Positions 33,822 to 46,170 of a stretch of 64,000 nucleotides of DNA are shown one piece after another. The notes under the pieces are model-generated. The model was not told the origin of the DNA. It ran no database searches and was given only the letters and a program-made list of their open reading frames with translations. The position numbers were made by a program, and so were the translations under genes. Within the stretch, counting starts at the first letter, position 1. Every line of letters begins with the position of its first letter. Location of the stretch: NCBI GenBank assembly GCA_020744225.1, contig JAGMWG010000018.1:682001-746000 (forward strand), given 5' to 3'. The stretch comes from Paraphoma chrysanthemicola. Taxonomy: Eukaryota; Ascomycota; Dothideomycetes; Pleosporales; Phaeosphaeriaceae.

Positions 33822-34504
33822 CGTGAATTCGTATTCGGGTGTCGACTAGTTAAAAACCGTACTTCCTTGAGAAATGCTCGCCAACAATGTACGCAACAAA
33901 AGATACTAGACCGCTGATGATAGTACAATGCAATGCTGATGTCCAGAAGAAGAGCAGATGCAAGAGAGGCTAGAAAAGATGTGCGAGGTTGGGCATGCGC
34001 GTCCTCAAGTTGTTGGTGCAACCACGCGCCCGCCATTCCTGCAAGCAAGGACAGCGTTGAACGGCCGCTTGGCCACACAAAATCAAGGCGTACCTGCAGA
34101 TCGAGGCCGCATCAGGCATGGCGACCGTCCGTCGATCCACCGTGCACCGGCGTGAAATGAGCGTTGATATCATTCTGGCCGGGATTATCTGCCGGCTGCG
34201 ATAGACGATCCACATCAATGCACGAGATAGGGATACAAAGTGTTGAGTGGATTAACATGTTTTTTGTTTGCGCTGACAGGTTGGCGCAATGTTTCGACGT
34301 TTCACCTGCAGCCACACTCGAGCCGATTTTTTGAGCCAGTGGCGCAGGTACCCGCCACTTGTGCCAGCCACTTACCACGGGCTTGCGCGTATCCTTCAAC
34401 GATCGAGGCACGAGATTGCGTACTACGTTGGATCGCTTCGGTGGTTCCACGAGGCCTGCCATGTGTGCCAAACTGATTGCCTGATTCAGAATATGCATTT
34501 GGCG
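33822..34504. other. intergenic
   Basis: Upstream of the PIR-like gene and downstream of the Q/P-rich gene (both minus). Open frames here show no protein features. Confidence 0.5.
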
Positions 34505-36697
34505 CTACACGAGGCTTCCGTATCCTCCATAACTGCCTCCCGTTGGCCCGAAGGTTATGCCGCCGCCCAACACGGTCTTGACAGCCATATCGTTAAATTG
34601 TCGCTCCATCTGAATTTTGTGCATCCGCAATGCCACATCTTCAGGCGATCCGGGCTGTATCGAGCTCGCTGTTTGCGCTGTACTTGAAGAGGCCGGGACA
34701 TTGGGATCGAGTGACATGGCCGTCCGTGTCTCTTCACAAACGCGCCTGATCGCATAAGTTTGTGTCTCTGCAGCGCGTGCATGTAGCGCGGGAGGATTCG
34801 CTAAATCACGTTTGTTCAGATCAGGGTGGTTCAACACTCCTGGTTTGTAACTGTCGGCACACAGCGCTGACAGGAGCTTGCCGATGTCTTCAGGTCCATG
34901 CACCATTTCAAGGAAGAAGAACTTATACCAACCTGCTCGATTCAGCGCCGGCATGTACGTTGCGTACGTGGAAGTGGCCGTGGGCGGTTCAGCAATGACT
35001 TTGAGATCCTGGGCGTGCGAATGTTGGCTGAAGTTCCACACAGGGGCCAGCGCTGGCTGAACCGGGACCATTACATGTGGGATTCCTTCCAGACTCCACA
35101 TTCTTGCAAGAGCCGTGTAGCCATTATATGAGAATAGTGCTGAGCTTTGTTAGCTCAAATGGCCGGTAGCGGATGTGGCGTACTTACCACGTGCATCTTC
35201 AGTCAGCTCGATCCAGCTCGCCAGAATCTTCGGACCTTCCAACAGGCCCGAGTTCTTTGGCTCCACATTACGGTCTAGAGCGTCAAAGAGCAAGTCGGCC
35301 AAGATGTAGAATTCGCGCGTCGGTTGTTCAGTCACCGGGTCTGCAAAGCGCCAAGGGTCTGCTAGAGGGAGGCTACTCGCACTGAGAGCACGGCGCGGAA
35401 CGGAGAACCTATTCGAAGGCGAGCCAGACTGACCGCCTGGGGGTTGATAGGCCTGGTATTGCCCATTGTGCGCTGATGTATCGGTCCCTTGCTGCTTGGC
35501 TTCACCCAGACTCAGGTTTCCCAAATCAGCGGGGAGCTCCGCAATGAACTCAGCAGGAGCAGATGGCGGCGCTGCATGTTGCGGCGCGGGCGTCGGCGGC
35601 TGAGTAGTCTGTGGAGTGATGTTGTGCGGAGCTTGTGGTTGCACATATGCTTGCTGGGTTGGTGGTGGTGGACTAATTGACGCGGGTGGTATAGCGGGAT
35701 GTCCATGTGGGCTGATCGGAGACATGGGAGTCCATTGTTGCTGTTGGTTGGGTGGTATGGGTGGAGAGGGCACCGTCTGATAGGGTTGAGGGACTCCAGC
35801 AGGAGGCTGCTCTGAGCCTGGAGATGCACCCCACTGCGGCTGGACGACTGGTTTGTTGGGTGGAATGATTGGTGACACGTCTCCCATTTGCGGTCCTGGG
35901 GTCTGCTGAGGGTACCCTGGAGAAGGTACACCCGCTGTCACGCCCGTTTGTTGCTGGCCCATGTACTGGCCTTGTGATTGATGATCTTGCTGGAACTGCC
36001 CTTGCGGCTGTCCTTGGTGCTGGCCCATGTATTGCCCCTGGGGCGGTTGGTCCTGCTGATACTGGCCATATGGCTGCGCGCCTTGTTGGCCGAATTGCTG
36101 CTGCTCCGTGCCAGCAACCCCACCCTGGTTGAATTGCGCATGCGGTGCTTGTGTGTTCTGCTGCTGGGCATTTTGCGCAGGGAAGTAGTTACTCTGGCCA
36201 GAGTGTCCCGAAGCCGGCGTGGCATAATTGGAAGCCTGCTGGAACGGCGACTGCTGGGGAGGGGTGTATGGGTTGGGCGGAGGCGGCTGCGACGGCTGTG
36301 ATGGCTGCTGAGGCGGCTGCCATGGTCGCTGCTGGGCTTGCGGGCTGTAGTTCTGGTTTTGGCTCTGCTGCTGGAAGACGGGAGGCTGGTTGTGATCTTG
36401 GTAGTTCTGGTAGCTCTGCAGATGTTGCGGCGGTCCTCCTGCAGGAGGCTTGCCGCCTAGCTTTGAGCTTATTGTCTTGCCTAGCTTGTTCAGCATTGGC
36501 TTTCCCGTAGTCACAGCCTGGTTCATCATCTGCCCGAATCCTCCTCCTCCCTGCTTGTGGGCGTGGCCAGGCTGGCCATTGTTCGGCATGCCCGGCGCGT
36601 AGCGTTGAGGCTGCTGCTGCTGCTGCTGTTGCCCTTGTGCTCCGGGGTTGGGCGCATTGTAGCCTGCTGGCGGAGGAATAGAGCCGTAGTTCGACAT
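34505..36697 (-). CDS. conserved fungal protein with prion-like Q/P-rich N-terminus
   Basis: Model complement(join(34505..35139,35188..36697)), 714 aa; an ATG five codons upstream (36712) is in frame, but MSNYGS is the likelier start. Intron 35187-35140 (GTAAGT...CTCAG, branch GCTAAC) joins TEDAR to ALFSYNGYTALARMWSLEG. Residues 1-400 are dominated by Gln, Pro, Gly and Asn with repeated QGQYMGQ units and a short Q7 run, a prion-like disordered region. Residues about 440-714 are folded and conserved-looking: ILADLLFDALDRNVEP, WSLEGIPHVMVPVQPAL, ATYMPALNRAGWYKFFFLEM, EDIGKLLSALCADSYKPGVL. I recognise the C-terminal part as a widespread Pezizomycotina protein without known function. The disordered part could support condensates or actin/endocytic contacts; that is speculation. 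Confidence 0.85.
36611..36628. repeat. CTG trinucleotide run (poly-Gln coding)
   Basis: Six perfect CTG units on the plus strand, read as CAG on the minus strand. They encode part of the Gln run near residue 27 of the Q/P-rich protein. Length polymorphism is likely. Confidence 0.8.
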
Positions 36698-38169
36698 GAT
36701 GAGTTGCTTCAACTACCAAGAGAATGGTTCTTGCAGAAGATAACTCGAGGACTGGGAGCCCCGCGGATACGCCAGGCCGCCAGAACGAGGCTGGAGATCG
36801 CGCTGAACGCCTCAGCCGCAGATGCTTGGCATCGTGCCATCGAGTCTGTGTTAGCCATCCTTTCGTGGGGTTAGCCTGAAGATCAATTGCAGCATCAGAA
36901 GCCTGAATGCATGTTGCGCTCACGCCGTGGTGAAAAAGGTGAGCACGAAATTGCCTAGAAATGTCGACGGAACGCACGGCAAATCGAGGATTGTGGTTGC
37001 TTGCCCGCAAGGGTCTGTGGCGTAGGCACCACCCACTTGGCTCGCGTCTTAACTCCAGCGGTACCTGTCCTGCTTCTCCAGCAACGCTCGAGCGCGTCAT
37101 GATGCCTTTTCCTGATCCTTTTATGGACATATTGTCGGAAGTTTTAGGTCTCGATCCAATTGGCTGATCTGTTTTTCCACAACCTGTCATGACTACCAGC
37201 TGATACATCGGAGAACTCGATGCGCCCATTCCGCTTAAGCCTCTGCCACATAGGTCTATGGAATTCAACTGCATTCGAAGATGCGAAATGCGGACGGCTG
37301 ATGAAGTACTGTGCATGACAAGAGCTGGTCAAAGTCTTTGGACGCTCTGTCGAGAACGGCCATAAAGCGTAATATCGATTTCCATATCTCACCTTTCACC
37401 AGTCGTTTTCAGTAACGTTTTCGCTACCGCAAGATTCATTTCATCGCTCGAGAGATCTACCTCATGTTATGCTCACACAGTAAGCCGGTTGATATCAGAG
37501 TCTTATTTGGCATTGCAGTCTGCGCTATTGCTCAAACAGAAGAATCATTCCAACCGCCGGCTAACGAGTTGATTACAATTATATAAGCACAGATCCATAG
37601 CAACCTTCACGAAGCTTTGCAAGGACACTGATAGTACAAGAATACTCCGACTACAACTGCATGCTGACAGCGACCCACATTTCGGCTAATCCCTGCCGCG
37701 AGTCCAACGCTTAGATCAGGAAAAGGTACCAGCAGGCTTGACCCCTGTTCACATCCCATCCAAACTTCATACCTACATCATCGACTACGAGCAGGTTCTG
37801 CACGCTTAGACTCCTCGGAGTTAGATAGACTACATAGGTGGAACCATATCCCAGCCAAAGACAGCGAATTAGTTCGCGCCAACGCCACCGCACAAACCTG
37901 TAATGCACAGCCACTGTTACCGCGCTGTCGTCACGTTCGAGGTTAAGATGGGGATGCGCCTGCAGAGTCCCGATGGATCTGTTCCTGGATTGCCATCCCT
38001 TTGCAGTCCATTTTGATGCTTCGCAATGTTTGCGCCTCTGCTGAAATTAGTCCCGGCGCTGCGATGGAGCACGATCTCGGGCTCAACGGTCGATACCACT
38101 CGTGAGCAAAGGTAATTGACCTCTGTATGCGCTTGTCTCAACTGCAAGCTGACGTTCGTGCCATCTTAG
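36698..38169. other. divergent intergenic region
   Basis: 1.5 kb between the Q/P-rich gene (-) and the single-pass membrane protein (+). It should contain the promoter of both and the missing 5' exon(s) of the latter; a candidate short exon ends at 38101 before GTGAGC. A 375-codon open frame on minus (36189-37316) overlaps real coding sequence and is not supported. Confidence 0.45.
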
Positions 38170-39356
38170 ATCAATTGATGCGTGTATCTCCGCAGTCCAG
38201 ATATACTTCTCTTGCGACTCAATCGCACCCACAAACCATACTTGCCTTTGCGAACAGTACACATGGCACACTGCGTACGTAATCTAGTCTCCACCACACT
38301 CTTCAGGTCAAGTTCAATTGCACTATTCATATACTGATACTAAACAGATGCTACGACAATCATGCCTCGTCCCCACCTTCCTACCCTCTTTATGCCATTG
38401 CGCAAGCAGATATGCATGCACAGTGCCGTGCAGCAGGTAGTCTCGACGCCGCGACAATTCAACGCAAATACCACCAACAACGACGACAAATAAACAGCAT
38501 TCTATCCAGCGTAGGCAACGTCGCAGCCTCCTTCCTCTCGGCCCAAAGCCTTTCCATCGCAATACCAACAGCCGTCCCAAGCATCCCAGGCGTATCAGCT
38601 GCGAGCACCACACCTGCCGCCGAAGCAAGCACGACTGCATCAGCCGCGAGCGTCAGTAACTCCACACCAAGTACACTATCCACAAGTCCCAGCTTAACAC
38701 CATCACCCTCCTCTCAATCCTCCTCCACCTCAACATCATCCTCATCCACATCGTCCAACAAGTCCTCCTCTCCCTCCCCAGGCCTCATCGCCGGCGCCGT
38801 CATCGGCTCCATCGCCCTGCTCATCCTCCTCGGCATCCTCATCATGCTCATCCTCCGGCACAAACGACGAAATCACGCCCCGAAACACAATTCCTCGCCG
38901 CCTACGTACGCCTCGCCAAGTCTCGAACATGGATCCGCGAGCGCACGGAGTCTAGATGAGACGCTCGTGGATCGCACCCCGATGACTGAGAGGCGGGGCT
39001 TGGCTGGGATGAACATGGGCGGTGGAATGGGTATGGGTGGTGGGTTGGCAAGCGGGAATGAGAAAGAAGTCTATCGTGCGAGTGAGCCTGAAGTCGACAT
39101 GCCGATGGAGAGTGAGATGCAGACGAGTGCGAATGTCTGGGAATTGGATGGACGAGAAACAGGCCGGGATATGGTCGGGAGTAGGGAAACTGCGGTGCAA
39201 AGGAGTGAATTGGAGTCTCCTATATCGCCGTTGACGGGCGATGAGGGGAGGAGGTTTGATGATTGGCCGTTGCCGCGTCATGATGGTGGTGTTGGGATGG
39301 GAGGTATACATGGGAGGCCGGTGCAGAGGGGCGAACATAGTGAGTTGCATTTTTGA
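38170..39356 (+). CDS. single-pass membrane protein with Cys-rich ectodomain (5' end unresolved)
   Basis: Resolved exons join(38170..38274,38348..39356). The 38170 exon follows a GCTGAC branch and CTTAG acceptor and encodes SIDACISAVQIYFSCDS then TNHTCLCEQYTWHTA; the GTACGT...AACAG intron links it to CYDNHASSPPSYPLYAI and ADMHAQC. This gives an extracellular Cys-rich head, then a Ser/Thr/Ala-rich stalk, a membrane span (GLIAGAVIGSIALLILLGIL...) and a Gly/Met-rich cytosolic tail. The layout resembles Mid2/Wsc-like surface sensors, but the Cys pattern is not a canonical WSC or CFEM. A signal peptide exon must lie upstream; the candidate exon ending 38101 does not supply one, so the 5' end is open. 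Convergent with the dehydrogenase gene. Confidence 0.7.
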
Positions 39357-39439
39357 TGGTGGGTAGATGAGGTTGATGATACACATGAATACATGATCTA
39401 TTTTATTTGATACATGCTGAGCGTATGCAAATGATCCTC

Positions 39440-40709
39440 CTATCTAACCGCTGAATCAACCCTCCCGATCCCCATCCCACCAACCTCTACCAGAATCTTA
39501 ACATGACTTTCCTTATCATTAATCAACGCCTTGATCCCTCCCTCAACAAGATCCTCCAGCTGTATCTTACTCGTGATCATCTTACTCGGCTTCAATCTTC
39601 CTATACACAATGTCAGCACACCCGCTTCTTCCCTCGAACATCAATTTTCGGAACTTACCAGCAGCCAACTGATCAATCACGCCCTGCACATCTTTCCTCT
39701 GATATCCCAGCACAGCCGTATACTTTGCCTCTCTGAACACCAACATATTCGGATTGAACGGCACTTCCTTTTCCCAGATCGCAACATTCACAACCGTGCC
39801 ACGCGCTTTGACAGCCGTGCACGCCGTTTTCAAACTCGCCGGCACACCCGCGCAATCAAACACAATATCCGAGCCGTCTTTGCCACTAAGTTCCTTGCTT
39901 ACGGCGATGGTATCTACGGCCGTAGGGTCGAGGACATGGTGAGCGCCAAAGTCCTTTGCGAAACGTTGGCGGGACTTGGATACTTCGGAGAGAATGATAG
40001 TTTTGGTATTCAACGCGACAAGACATTGTACGATTGCGAGGCCAATGGGGCCACCGCCGAGGACTAAGACTACGCTGTCTTCGGTCAGGGGTGCTGCGGA
40101 TATCGCGTGCCATGCTACGCTGAGCGGTTCGACGAGCGCGCCGACATCGAGCGGCACGTTATCTGGGAGTGCGAGGACAGCGGCTTCGGGGACAACGACG
40201 CTGTCGCTTAGACCGCCTCCACCGCCAGATAGCCCGATGAAGCCACTGTTATAGCACACGTTTTCGAAACCTGCGCTGCAGGCTTCGCAGTTGCTGCAGT
40301 AGATCGAGGGCTGGACGACCACGTGTTGACCGACGGTGTAGGATGTTGCACTAGGACCGAGGGCGGTGACTACACCTGAAAACTCGTGGCCGAGGGTTAT
40401 TGGGATGGTTTCCTGCGTCACGGGGTGAGGTTTTGTGGGCGCAAAGTTTGGCCCGCCTGAACATCGTGTTAGTGGCGATTAACGATAATCTGAAGGAGGC
40501 AATCAATCTAGACGGACCTAAGTATTCGTGCAAATCTGTGCCACAGATGCCTACGAAGGCGGGCGCGATCTGTCGGGTATCAGAGCCTGCGGTGCGAGGA
40601 TGGTCCTGGCAGGATGGCTGCATACCCTGACTTGTCCTGCCCCGAGTTCTTGCTCATCCACATTCTCAATTCGAATATCTTCTTTGCCATAGTATCTGGC
40701 TGCTCGCAT
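39440..40709 (-). CDS. zinc-dependent medium-chain dehydrogenase, (R,R)-butanediol dehydrogenase-like
   Basis: Model complement(join(39440..39600,39659..40456,40518..40569,40626..40709)), 364 aa, a normal family length. Four exons: MRAARYYGKEDIRIENVDEQ; then IAPAFVGICGTDLHEYL (catalytic Cys); then GGPNFAPT...GHEFSGVV with the structural zinc set CSNCEACSAGFENVC and the NAD fold VLVLGGGPIGLA; finally PSKMITSKIQLEDLVEGGIK. The third exon alone runs past a GTAAGT donor at 39658 to a false stop and loses the true C-terminus. Donor GTCCGT is used at 40517. The family oxidises 2,3-butanediol or related diols and polyols with NAD. Substrate is inferred from overall similarity only. Confidence 0.93.
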
Positions 40710-41429
40710 GATGTTGGTGTGTTGGTTCCGCCCGTACTTGTTCTCGAGCTCGCTCTTTTGTCTCGTTCGCGACTAATCACAGTATTCACGAACGCACTCT
40801 CAATGGCAGACATCCTACTCTTATTGCTACGGCGCGCGATAATCCGGGTTATGCGGATGACAAGGTATTGTACCCCACAGTTACAAGCCGATCAGAGAAT
40901 AACGGCAATATGCTTGGGTGGATGTATGACATCGCACAGCGGCTAGCACCATCTTAACATGTTGCTCACGCCGCACGACAGGAGTACGTCACCCTGGCTT
41001 CGGATACGGGGCCACGATGTGGTGCTGCCGTCTCCAAGGTCCGTATGACCGGGATCGCGTGGGCTTGGTCGCACACGTCAGTCTTGACCTGGTCAAGGGC
41101 CAATGTAAGCTTTGCGGGGGCGGGGACGCGTGAAGGGTGGGGTGCACCAATCGGAGAATCGGATCCGCAATTGTATTTTCGTGATGCTTTGCAATCCCTA
41201 ACTAACCCGTACCATGTCTAGCGACTAGCTGTATTTGAGCAACGCAGATGCTTGTGAAGCAGGGTTGTCTGATGAGAAATGTCAGGCGAGGAGACAAGCG
41301 CCTGGCGTCGACCCAGACAAAGGACCCGTAGCCAAAGCAATGCTGCGCTACAGATCAGTCACCGCCCGCCTTTTGAAGAGCACAGGGAATCTTCGCAAGG
41401 CACAGCTTTGACAATTTTGCGAGAAGCGA
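40710..41429. other. intergenic
   Basis: Upstream of the dehydrogenase gene and downstream of the F-box gene (both minus). A G/C-rich patch near 41100-41160 is the only notable composition. No gene seen. Confidence 0.5.
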
Positions 41430-42988
41430 TCAAAGCTGGCTGCCTAGGTCATCAAAGCTGTCTTCCGGAACAGCGAGAGCTTCGTTGGATGAGCTCAGCA
41501 ATGCATGAATTTGCTGAATAACCCTTCTCTGTGACTTCCATTTGGAGACACGCTCCTCAACAACAACGCACAACTCGTCGGGCCATGCTATAGGATCCCG
41601 TGGCAGGCTGTCTTCCATTCGTGTGGGTAGATCGATACCAAACTCAAGTCCAGAAGTCATGTGTGATTTGAACCGCTTGAATGCCTGATCTAATTGTTCC
41701 ATCTCTTTATCCATAGCTTGGCGGTCGTGGTCGAGTTGGCGAAGATAGCTGATCTGCTTGGACGACATGGCAGCTTCTCGACGAAAAAGGAGCAAGGCGT
41801 TCACGGCCAGGTTCTCGACCGGCTCGAGTTCATCGCTATGGTGACCTCCTGATTTCCCAAATAATGGTGGTAGCAGCCGGAGCGACCATTTCCGGCGACG
41901 ATCCGCCTTCTTATCTGGATCCAGCGATGTATGTAAGCGGTGGCGGCGCACCTCACGAAGGCAGTCTTCTAGGTGACTAAAGGTAAAGTCGCATTTCTGT
42001 TTCTTGTCTCATTGTCAGTAAATGGACAGAATACAGTTTAGGGACGCTGAACCTGTTCGAGCATCCGTCGCAAAGCTCTCTCTGTTTTGAAGAACCTCAC
42101 TAGCATGTCTTTCCAAGCCACGATAATCCTCAATTTCCCATTAGAGCCCAGTTGGAACCAGACTGCGTTTGAAACGTCATATGGCGGTATATCTGCGTCG
42201 AGCACTGCATGGTCCAGTTTCATACACCAGGACAAGTTGCCGAAGCTGTCGCGCTCTCTTCTCATCTGGAGCCTCTCCAATGCCCAAATCCATAGCTCCA
42301 TTGCATCGTCTTCTCTGTTCTCTCTCTTTGCCACATTTTCGAACGCCTGCAGACAATTCATCCAGCTGTCATCGACTTTGAAGATGGCGTGTGTGGCACC
42401 CCATATCGGGCCATCGAAACTCGGAATATGAGCACCATCGGCCGTGCTCATGCCTAAAAAGTTGGCCCGCAGTAAATACAATTGATCATATTGCTCATCA
42501 GTCAAGACGCTCATGTAAGGTGCATCGCGCGGCCCCACATATCCTAGGAGCTCAGTTCGCCGTAAATGATGGTAAAGAATGCTCCCTCCAATGGCATCCC
42601 GGAAGCCTCGGCACACAAGCCGCCAGTCGAGGATATGATCAACAGGGACGTATTCCAAGATGCGAAGGACAATTTCTGCGGGCAGATGTGGTGAAGATGA
42701 CTGCGCGCTTTGACTGGAGTCGATCGAGTTGATGAGAGCGGCAATGTCATCCGCATCGTAGGTCACCGTGACATGCTTAGAGAGCCAGTGAGGAAGTGGA
42801 GAGCTCGATGGTGAGCTTTCGATGATCTGATTCGAATGGGAATCCATTGCAAATGAGTGGCGTGGTCTGCGTGTTGGGTGTCGCACGGGGCTAGCGGCAA
42901 GCACTAGGACCACCCGGCGCCTTCGCGACGCGCTTGCACGTGCAATCTCCTCTCGCATCCGCTTTCCTCTACATCGCCATCTGAGCAT
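41430..42988 (-). CDS. F-box domain protein
   Basis: Model complement(join(41430..41996,42053..42988)), 500 aa, or 453 aa from the alternative Met at 42847 (MDSHSNQIIESS), which I prefer because the upstream residues are an Arg-rich run. The F-box (HLPAEIVLRILEYVPVDHILDWRLVCRGFRD) lies about 50 residues after that Met. The 56-nt intron has a weak GTTCAG donor but a TACTGAC branch and ACAG acceptor, and joins RMLEQ to KCDFTFSHLEDCL in phase. The C-terminal half has SLRLLPPLFGKSG, WPDELCVVVEERVSKW and VPEDSFDDLGS, seen in a Pezizomycotina F-box family. Expected role: substrate receptor of an SCF ubiquitin ligase via Skp1; the target is unknown. Confidence 0.85.
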
Positions 42989-43526
42989 CGAATGGGCTTA
43001 GTTGAGAAGTCCATGAGAAGGCTTTTCGTCGCCAGGAAACACAAATGCGATATGCAGGGCGCGAACATACAACCCGTCACAGCTGAGCGTCCATAATGTC
43101 ATCAGCACCACAGGAAGTGCCTCTGATTGGAGGTACTGACCTCGAACGCCTCAATCATTACTTATTACACAGACAGCAGGAGTGAGATACGAAATTGCCG
43201 GTCTTACGCGCTCTCTACTTAGGAATTATGTGTGGCGGCTTGCCGGGTATGCTCGGCAGCCGTAATCCGACACTCCAGCACAGCTTCCACACTAACTCCT
43301 TCCGGTTGGACGGTCTTCTCCATGAGTGTGGGGTGCAGCTACATTCTCGAGCTCTGGACGAATCACCTGCGGTTTGCAACGGATGAGGACTGCCGTTTGG
43401 CACCAAGCACGTGTTTCTGGGTTCAGCCATGGGGACATATATCTTGCATTGATCTTCCACCGATGGCTAAGGTGTGAACCTCTCTTTCTCAACTTCCCCC
43501 ATCACACTTCATCACAAGACAATAAG
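42989..43526. promoter_or_regulatory. divergent promoter region, F-box / AtuA-family
   Basis: 538 bp between divergent starts. No further motif stands out. Confidence 0.45.
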
Positions 43527-45475
43527 ATGGCGCCTGCAGTTCGTCGGCCGGTCCGCGTTGGTGGTGCTTCGGGTGGGTTTTCGGATCGTGTTCGAGCAAT
43601 TTCATCACTGGCAAAGGACGATGTCGATGTGATCGTCGGAGACTGGTTGTCGGAAATGACCATGACGATGCACGGCACCGGGAAGATAAAGAACACGGAG
43701 CAAATGCTTGCTGCGCGCAGTTTCGAGGAAAAGTTGAACCATGCTATGTTCGCCGAGAATTTCATGGACTGCTTCGAGCCTGCTATCCCGGATCTTGCCA
43801 AGCGAGGCATCAAACTCGCAGTCAATGCTGGTGCCTCAGACACCGAGCTCCTAGCACAACTAGTTGACAAGAAGTGTAAAGAAGCGGGATATCCACTGAA
43901 GGTGGCTTGGATTGAAGGAGACGACGTTACTGGTACTGTCAAGAGCATGCTGAATAAGGGCGAGGGCTTCAAGAGTTTGATGCACGGAAAATCTGTCGAG
44001 GAGTGGGGACTAGAGCCAGTCTGCGCACAATGCTATCTGGGCGGACTCGGTATCGCAAAAGCTCTCACTGAAGGAGCCGATATCGTCATTGCTGGCCGCG
44101 TCTCGGATGCTTCTCCCATCATCGGTGCTGCAGCATGGTGGCACGAGTGGACAAGTGACCAATTTGACGAGCTTGCCGGTTCTCTCGTTATCGGTCAGTA
44201 TCATTTCCCCTAAGTTGAATCGATCTAACAATCGCAGGCCATCTCTTAGAATGCGCTGCTTACGTCTCCGGTGGCTATTGCTCAGACTTCCGATCTCTTA
44301 TGGCTCAGCGCAAGCACATCAACATGGGATTTCCCATATGCGCCATCAACAACAAAGGTGAGGGCGTAATGTCGAAAGAGAAGAACACAGGAGGCTGTAT
44401 GACCGTGAATTCGGTCACGTCTCAGCTCTTGTACGAGATCCAAGGGCCCCTCTACTACAACTGCGACGTGACTGCAAATCTTGAGGGAATCAAGATCGAG
44501 CAAGTGGGCGAAGACCAAGTTAAAGTATCCGGTGTCAAGGGTTTGCCGCCACCACCAACCACGAAAGTGGGCATTACAGGTTTCGCCGGTTGGCAGGCCG
44601 AATATCACATATATCTCGTGGGGCTCCACATAGAAGAAAAATGCCGATGGATAGAAGAGCAGATCCGCTACGAATTCGGCGAGGAGATGATCAAGAAATT
44701 TGACGTGCTCAAATTCATGCAGAACGGCTCTTCGGTAATCGACAGCCGTAATCAGGACGTTGCGACAGTAGACTTCCGAGTTTTTGCACAATCGCGAGAC
44801 CGCGAACTGCTGAACATGCGCAATCCTAAGGGCTTCTTCCGCATCTCCATGGTCAATTTCCTAATGTCTTGTCCCGGAGCTTCACTCGGCAATGATGTGC
44901 GTCAGGCAGAAGGCAAACCATACTACGAGTATCATCCATCGTTGCTTCCACAATCAGCGGTGCAGCAGCGTGTACACTGCATCTGGGAAGGCAAGGAAGA
45001 TGAAGGATACAAGGATGGCAAGAAAGTAATCGAGATGCCTCTTGCTCCAGAGTTCAAGGAATATGACCGTCAACAACCGTCTTACGAAACTCCAAGTCCC
45101 GTCGATCTGTCCGCATTTGGCCCTACTGTTCGCCTACCACTTGGCTCTATCGTTCTTGGCCGGTCCGGCGACAAGTGCTCAGATGCCAATGTTGGCTTCT
45201 TCGTGCGCAATGAGGACGAGTGGGAATGGCTCCGTAGCCTTCTCACTGTTGAGAAGATCAAAGAGCTACTCGGGCCAGAGGAATACAAGGGCAAGCCTAT
45301 CGACAGATTTGAAATGCCACACATCAAAGCTGTGCATTTCTTGCTACATGACCATCTTGACCGAGGATACGATGCATGCTCTACATACGACACACTGGGC
45401 AAGAATGTGTGCGAGTACTTGAGGGCAAAGACTGTGGATATACCTACTCAGTTTGTACGGAGAGGTGTATTGTAG
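43527..45475 (+). CDS. AtuA-family protein (acyclic terpene utilisation-like, DUF1446)
   Basis: Model join(43527..44193,44238..45475), 634 aa. The 44-nt intron (GTCAGT...CGCAG, branch TCTAACA) joins GSLVIG to HLLECAAYVSGG. The start MAPAVRRPVRVGGASGGFSDR follows the AtuA pattern, with VIVGDWLSEMTM, CFEPAIPDLAKRGIKLAVNAG, CYLGGLGIAKAL and VIAGRVSDASPIIG. The later part has GFAGWQAEYHIYLVG and PLGSIVLGRSGDKCSDANVGF. Bacterial AtuA/DUF1446 proteins are linked to citronellol/geraniol catabolism; fungal members are common but uncharacterised, and a distinct acyl-CoA or small-acid role is possible. The C-terminal GRSGDK loop suggests a ligand site, by inference. Confidence 0.9.
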
Positions 45476-45686
45476 TAGTAATTTAGCACGTTGTCATTGC
45501 TGAGCTTGGATATCTTCAGCCTGTACTTCCCACTGCCATGTGAAAACCCTGAAATGCGAAGCGAAATCATTTCGAGGACAGAGTATACCGACTACGATTA
45601 TGCGTACTTGAGCAAAGCCGGCGTTGGTACGCACCGACTTCGGACTCATGGTTCGCTGGTGCACTCTAGCGCATAATCTAGATCGA

Positions 45687-45697
45687 GATAAGATAAG
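45687..45697 (+). promoter_or_regulatory. double GATA site
   Basis: GATAAGATAAG: two overlapping GATAAG boxes, about 475 bp upstream of the transporter ATG. Fungal GATA factors bind WGATAR. Confidence 0.45.
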
Positions 45698-45844
45698 ATG
45701 GAGCGGGAGACCATCCAGCAAATTCTTTCAGCCATCGTATGTTCCTTTGGCATCTCGACCATCACAGAGCCAATCACCAAACGATCCGCTAGCATTTTCA
45801 TTGCACATGCATTCGTCTCGGCTGAGAAGTGGACCCCAGGATCC

Positions 45845-45853
45845 ATCTGATAA
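45845..45853 (+). promoter_or_regulatory. iron-type GATA operator (ATCWGATAA)
   Basis: ATCTGATAA is an exact match to ATCWGATAA, the element bound by SreA/Urbs1-type iron repressors that shut siderophore genes in high iron. It lies 318 bp upstream of the siderophore transporter start. Repression by such a factor is inferred. Confidence 0.6.
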
Positions 45854-46170
45854 GATTAGTGGAACTCGCTAAGATGTGAATGGCTAGCATTACCCGTCGA
45901 TGACCAACAGCAATGGATCATGCAAGCCTACGCTTCGTGTCAAGCATTGGACAAGCTTTAGTTCAAGACCTAGTCAAAGGCCGCGTAGCAAATTCGATGT
46001 CAGGCGAGCCATGTTGAGTCGCGTAAGAAACTCACCACATGTGCAGCCTCCTGCTCGCCGCTCAGTCGTTCGCGTACATATGGACATCGCGAGTCCACCC
46101 ACACGAAATGCAACCCTTGCTTTATACTTTTCTCTCACATATCTGACCCCCATAGGACAGTCTCACCAGG

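Larger units (their letters stand above)
45476..46170. promoter_or_regulatory. promoter region of the siderophore transporter
   Basis: Separates the AtuA-family gene from the transporter. Contains three GATA sites, two of which form a GATAAGATAAG pair (listed separately), and a TTTATACTTTTC element about 45 bp before the ATG. Confidence 0.55.

Noticed and set aside
36189..37316. 375-codon open frame on the minus strand
   Set aside because: Overlaps the Q/P-rich exon in another frame; composition is that of a frame-shifted low-complexity read and no domain is visible.
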